From Clostridia bacterium (lineage in GTDB: Bacteria; Bacillota; Clostridia; Oscillospirales; Acutalibacteraceae), in NCBI GenBank assembly GCA_900771185.1, contig CAAGND010000084.1:1-10043 (forward strand): a stretch of DNA of 10,043 bases, in the 5' to 3' direction. Shown here piece by piece: positions 6,737 to 10,043 of this stretch (position 1 is the first letter of the stretch; each line of letters begins with the position of its first letter). The notes below the pieces were generated by a model. That model saw only the letters and a program-made list of their open reading frames with translations. It was not told the DNA's origin and made no database searches. The position numbers were made by a program, and so were the translations under genes.

Positions 6737-8677
6737 ATGAAAAAGATTAAATCGACAATAGCCGTTGTTCTGGCGCTTGTTATGGTGTTCGGAACAGTGA
6801 CCTGCGCTTTTGCCGCACCGCAGAGCGGCAAAACGGCTCAGACTATGTCGGTGGCTCAGGCTGTCGATACGCTGACCCGAAGCGCCAAGGAAAAAGGCGA
6901 TTGCAGTGACGGAGACTGCGACTATTCTCCGGTCATAGCAGTTCCGGGCATCAACCATTCGCCCACATATCTCTATGACGAAAACGACAACCCGGTTCTC
7001 AACAAGGACGGCAAACAGATAGGCGGCTCCCTTCTTATTATCGACACCGATCCGCTTGTGGAGATAATTCTGAAAAAGCTTGCACTGCCCCTTATCAAGA
7101 TGCTTGTGACTCAGACTGACAGCGGGTTCCCGGACGCTGTCTACGATGTAGTGAGCGAGCTGTTCTCAATCCAGTCATGCGACAAGCAGGGCAACATGAT
7201 AAACAATCTCAAAACCGAGAAATACGGCTCCCTTGCCTCTATGGATGAGGACACAAGAGCGTGGGCTTACAGAATGATCCCCATGCAGAAGCTGACAAAT
7301 GTTATAGGAGAGGATCACACCTACTTCTTCACTTTCAACCTTGTCGGCAATCCCATCGATTCCGCGACTGCGCTGCACGAATATATCCAGTGGGTCAAAA
7401 AGGAAACAGGCCATGACAAGGTCAGCCTTCTCAACGTCAGCCTCGGCGGCACGATTTTCACCGCCTATATCGACATGTACGGCTGGGACGATATTGATGA
7501 GGTCGTCAATGCCGTTGCCGCAACGGACGGCTCGGATATAATTGCCGATTTCTTCACCAGAGGAGCCGAAGGCTTCAGAATTGAGGATGAATTCCTCTAT
7601 CACGAGTATATTCCCAAGATAATTGAAGAGAGCATGGACAGTCCCGCTCTCGGCTATCTTATAAACATTCTTATCAGAATAATCCCTCATCAGGTGCTCT
7701 GCGATACTCTCACAAGGGCAATGGACGGAATTATGGATACGCTGCTTGTCAACTGTCCGCAGTTCTGGGCACTTGTTCCGAGCGACAAGTATGATGAGCT
7801 GAGCGAAAAATATCTCAGCTCACCGGAATATGCCGAGCTCAAGGCAAAGACCGACCGCTATCACGAGGCGCAGCTCAATCTCAGAGAGAATATTCTCGAG
7901 GGCCATGCCAAGGGCGTTGAGATCAACTTAATAGCCGGTGCGGGTCTCGCTTTCGGCGATGTGGAATATAGCTACTTCAGCATCATAAGAAGTGCCGAAA
8001 CCGTCAACTCCGATGGTATCATCCAGCTTTCCTCAACCACAATGGGCGCAACGGCTGCAGCCCCCGGCGAAAAGCTTCCGGAGGATTATAAGCCCGCCAA
8101 GAGAGGCTACATGTCCGTTGACGGTTCAATAGACGCCTCGACCGCCGTTCTTCCCGACAACACATGGATATTTGTAGGCCAGCACCATGAGGCGGGCAAC
8201 AACGATGTTGTTTTGACCCTTGCCTGCGCGTTTATCACAGATCCGGAACTGAAGGATATCCATTCAAAGCCCGATGTGTGGCCGCAGTATAACGGAACCT
8301 GCCGCACCAAGGAGCTGAGACGCTGGCTTCTGCCTGACGCCTATGCCGTGAAAGAGGAGTGGGCGCAGCTTACCCCTGAGGATGAGCAGCCCGATCCCGC
8401 AGACGTTGCGGAGCTTGACGCGGCGATAGCGCAGGGCGAGGAAGCTCTGAATATGACAATAGCCGATGCCGAAAAGGCAGATGCGGCAACGGAGAGACTG
8501 ACGAATATTCTCGTCAAGCTCGGAAAGCGCTCCCCAAAAGAGGAGCAGTCACAGATTATAACGATTCTTGAACCGGTTCTCTGCGCGCTGAGCCTTGTCG
8601 CACTCAGAACCATCGGCGGCAGCGGATATTCCGATGTGGTGAGAGCGGTTATTAAAGGTGTAATCTCCCGTATCTGA
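6737..8677 (+). CDS. secreted LCAT-like alpha/beta-hydrolase with C-terminal extension
   Basis: This 646-residue paralogue has a clear Sec signal peptide: Lys-rich start, hydrophobic core 8-23, AFA cleavage site near 26/27. After a short Ser/Ala/Gln linker, the hydrolase domain starts at VIAVPGIN (66-73). GEDHTYFFTF (191-200) and KKETGHDKV (221-229) precede the elbow NVSLGG, with Ser235 as nucleophile. AATDGSD (261-267), FWALVPSD (343-350), SSTTMGA (432-438), VDGSIDAS (461-468) and HHEAGNND (483-490) follow; Asp462/Asp466 and His483/484 are triad candidates. The domain matches its neighbour to about residue 520. The last ~125 residues are extra: an acidic, Pro-rich linker (545-558), an Ala/Glu-rich helical stretch (559-600) and a hydrophobic stretch (about 606-625) that could associate with the membrane. 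AGGAG lies 7 bases before the ATG; a longer frame starting inside the previous gene would bury the signal peptide. The substrate is unknown; an ester or phospholipid is inferred. Confidence 0.8.
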   Translation: MKKIKSTIAVVLALVMVFGTVTCAFAAPQSGKTAQTMSVAQAVDTLTRSAKEKGDCSDGDCDYSPVIAVPGINHSPTYLYDENDNPVLNKDGKQIGGSLLIIDTDPLVEIILKKLALPLIKMLVTQTDSGFPDAVYDVVSELFSIQSCDKQGNMINNLKTEKYGSLASMDEDTRAWAYRMIPMQKLTNVIGEDHTYFFTFNLVGNPIDSATALHEYIQWVKKETGHDKVSLLNVSLGGTIFTAYIDMYGWDDIDEVVNAVAATDGSDIIADFFTRGAEGFRIEDEFLYHEYIPKIIEESMDSPALGYLINILIRIIPHQVLCDTLTRAMDGIMDTLLVNCPQFWALVPSDKYDELSEKYLSSPEYAELKAKTDRYHEAQLNLRENILEGHAKGVEINLIAGAGLAFGDVEYSYFSIIRSAETVNSDGIIQLSSTTMGATAAAPGEKLPEDYKPAKRGYMSVDGSIDASTAVLPDNTWIFVGQHHEAGNNDVVLTLACAFITDPELKDIHSKPDVWPQYNGTCRTKELRRWLLPDAYAVKEEWAQLTPEDEQPDPADVAELDAAIAQGEEALNMTIADAEKADAATERLTNILVKLGKRSPKEEQSQIITILEPVLCALSLVALRTIGGSGYSDVVRAVIKGVISRI

Positions 8678-8703
8678 AGTTAGAGACAAAGGAGGACATT
8701 TCT

Positions 8704-10043
8704 ATGAAACCAGCGAAACGGCTGACAGCGCTTATCCTTTGTGCGGCGCTGATATTTTCGACAGGACTGTCTGTCGGCTTTGCCGACACGGTGAAAGCAC
8801 AGACGCAGCCTGCGGGCGCGGATGTCAGTGAAGCCTCATCGGTGGAAACCGCGCTTAGCCTTTTGACCCGGACTGACAGCGCCGAAGGTCAGCAGAAGCA
8901 GAAAAAGGCGGATGCTTTGACCGAGTGCGGCGGAACCTGCGAACATTGCCCGACGATAATCGTTCCCGGTATCGGACAGTCGGATACATATATGTATGAC
9001 GGCGATGAGATAGCCGTTGATGAAAACGGCGATGAGATAACAGGTTGGCCGCTCTATGTCAACGCCAATCAGGCCGTGAAGTCCCTGCTTGTGCCGCTTG
9101 TGAAAATGCTTGTGACACAGAAGGACAACGGTTTCTCCGAAAAGTTCGGGCAGACGCTGCGCGAGGTTCTTTATGTCAACCAAATGGATTCAAACGGCGA
9201 GAATGTCTATGATGTTCGAGTCGAGAAGTATCCTTACAGCGTTGCAAAGTGCAACGAGGAGGAGAAAAATCACATCTACGGCTGTGTGCCCATTCAGGAT
9301 TACACGGCGCAGGTGGGTGAGGATCACCTTTACTATTTCGCGTATAACTCATTTGGCAACAACAGAGCCATAACCGATGAGCTTTATGAATTTATTCAAC
9401 AGGTTAAGCGTGAGACAGGGCATGACAAGATTAACATCGTCCATATCAGTCTCGGCGGAACCCTCGCGAACAGCCTCTATGAGTATTATCCCGAGGTCTA
9501 TTCGGACCTCAACAGAGTGATATACATAGTTCCCGCGCTGGACGGAACAAACCTTGTCGGCGATCTCTATCTGGGAAAATTCAGCACCTCCGATGAGATG
9601 CTCTATGACAAGCTGTTTCCCTCACTGGTGGACGGATATCTCGGCTATCTTATAAATATCCTTATAAGAATAATTCCAAAACAGGTTTTGCTCAACACGA
9701 TTGACGAAACCCTTGAAGCGCTGACGGATGTTCTTTTGATAAACTGCACCACAATGTGGTCACTTGTTCCCGATGAATATTATGACGCGGCTGTTGAGCG
9801 CCTGCTTCAGGGTGAGGAGCACGCGGAAATAAGGCGGCAGGTCGAGGAATATCACAGGGCGCAGGTGAATTCGGACAAAAACATTCTTGCCATGAAAGCG
9901 GCGGGTGTCGAGGTCTTCAATGTTGTGGACTATGACTATCCGATGTATGCGCTTGTTCCCTCCTATGACCGGTGCAACGCGGACGGAATAATCCACTTTG
10001 AATCAACCTCAATGGGCGCTTTCGCCGCAAAATGCGGTGAGAC
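8704..10043 (+). CDS. secreted LCAT-like alpha/beta-hydrolase, partial at right edge
   Basis: This third paralogue runs off the window with 446 residues visible. It has a signal peptide (hydrophobic 7-24, GFA cleavage near 27/28). A linker with SSVETALSLLTR (45-56) parallels the second copy. A Cys cluster (Cys75, 79, 82) precedes TIIVPGIGQS (84-93). The domain continues with GEDHLYYFAYN (205-215), KRETGHDKI (235-243) and the elbow HISLGG, with Ser249 as likely nucleophile and His247 in place of the usual first Gly. PALDGT (277-282), a hydrophobic helix around GYLINILIRIIP (314-325), MWSLVPDE (351-358) and STSMGA (434-439) follow. The part carrying the expected catalytic Asp and His is missing because of the window edge, not a lesion. 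AAAGGAGG lies 8 bases before the ATG, 26 bases after the previous stop, so it is cotranscribed. It matches the second copy more closely than the first in the linker and lid region. Confidence 0.8.
   Translation, partial: MKPAKRLTALILCAALIFSTGLSVGFADTVKAQTQPAGADVSEASSVETALSLLTRTDSAEGQQKQKKADALTECGGTCEHCPTIIVPGIGQSDTYMYDGDEIAVDENGDEITGWPLYVNANQAVKSLLVPLVKMLVTQKDNGFSEKFGQTLREVLYVNQMDSNGENVYDVRVEKYPYSVAKCNEEEKNHIYGCVPIQDYTAQVGEDHLYYFAYNSFGNNRAITDELYEFIQQVKRETGHDKINIVHISLGGTLANSLYEYYPEVYSDLNRVIYIVPALDGTNLVGDLYLGKFSTSDEMLYDKLFPSLVDGYLGYLINILIRIIPKQVLLNTIDETLEALTDVLLINCTTMWSLVPDEYYDAAVERLLQGEEHAEIRRQVEEYHRAQVNSDKNILAMKAAGVEVFNVVDYDYPMYALVPSYDRCNADGIIHFESTSMGAFAAKCGE

Noticed and set aside
6758..6823. 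Possible lipoprotein signal in the second hydrolase (Cys23 after T-V-T)
   Set aside because: The residues before the Cys do not fit a lipobox (Thr at -1), and a standard AFA cleavage site follows; ordinary signal peptide preferred.
7175..7690. Leftward 171-residue frame
   Set aside because: It is antisense to the second hydrolase, including its nucleophile region; no independent support.
1..10043. CRISPR array, tRNA/rRNA genes, transposase or phage genes
   Set aside because: No regularly spaced repeats, cloverleaf, rRNA-like block, transposase motif or phage gene could be seen anywhere in the window.

Overview
The window looks like a chromosomal segment of a Gram-positive anaerobe of the Clostridia, most likely a gut Oscillospiraceae/Ruminococcaceae-type organism. 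The evidence is strong AGGAGG-type ribosome binding sites, mixed ATG/GTG starts, mid-range base composition, a CPBP protease next to tadA, and a stand-alone fragment of the FakA/DAK2 family. This placement is inference; no rRNA or other marker gene is present.

Layout. (1) Positions 1-477 hold no credible gene. They carry a run of inverted repeats that looks like a structured intergenic repeat, then a palindromic hairpin (425-458) that fits a terminator for the leftward operon. (2) Positions 478-3210 are a tight leftward operon of four genes, in transcription order: a CPBP-family membrane protease, tadA (tRNA adenosine deaminase, GTG start), a ComEC-like metallo-beta-lactamase-fold protein with an altered metal motif, and an 83-residue FakA-middle-domain-like protein that overlaps the previous gene by 8 bases. 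A good sigma-A-type promoter lies at 3247-3275. (3) Positions 3408-5190 are a second leftward pair: two tandem paralogues of exactly 293 residues, each with one N-terminal membrane anchor and an extracytoplasmic beta-propeller-like domain. (4) Positions 5191-5364 are a divergent promoter region. (5) From 5365 to the right edge runs a rightward operon of three paralogous alpha/beta-hydrolases resembling the LCAT/PDAT lipase-acyltransferase fold. The first has no signal peptide, the second and third are secreted, and the third is cut by the window edge.

How it may work together. The four-gene operon mixes housekeeping (tRNA editing) with membrane and lipid-related accessory functions. The more unusual part is 3408-10043: two anchored propeller paralogues facing three hydrolase paralogues across a shared promoter region. 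The hydrolases keep a serine elbow (x-x-S-x-G) and candidate Asp/His partners, but the first glycine of the usual GxSxG is replaced by a different residue in each copy (Pro, Asn, His). I infer an envelope or extracellular lipid or ester-processing locus built by repeated duplication. The substrate, and whether the propeller and hydrolase genes cooperate, cannot be read from sequence alone.
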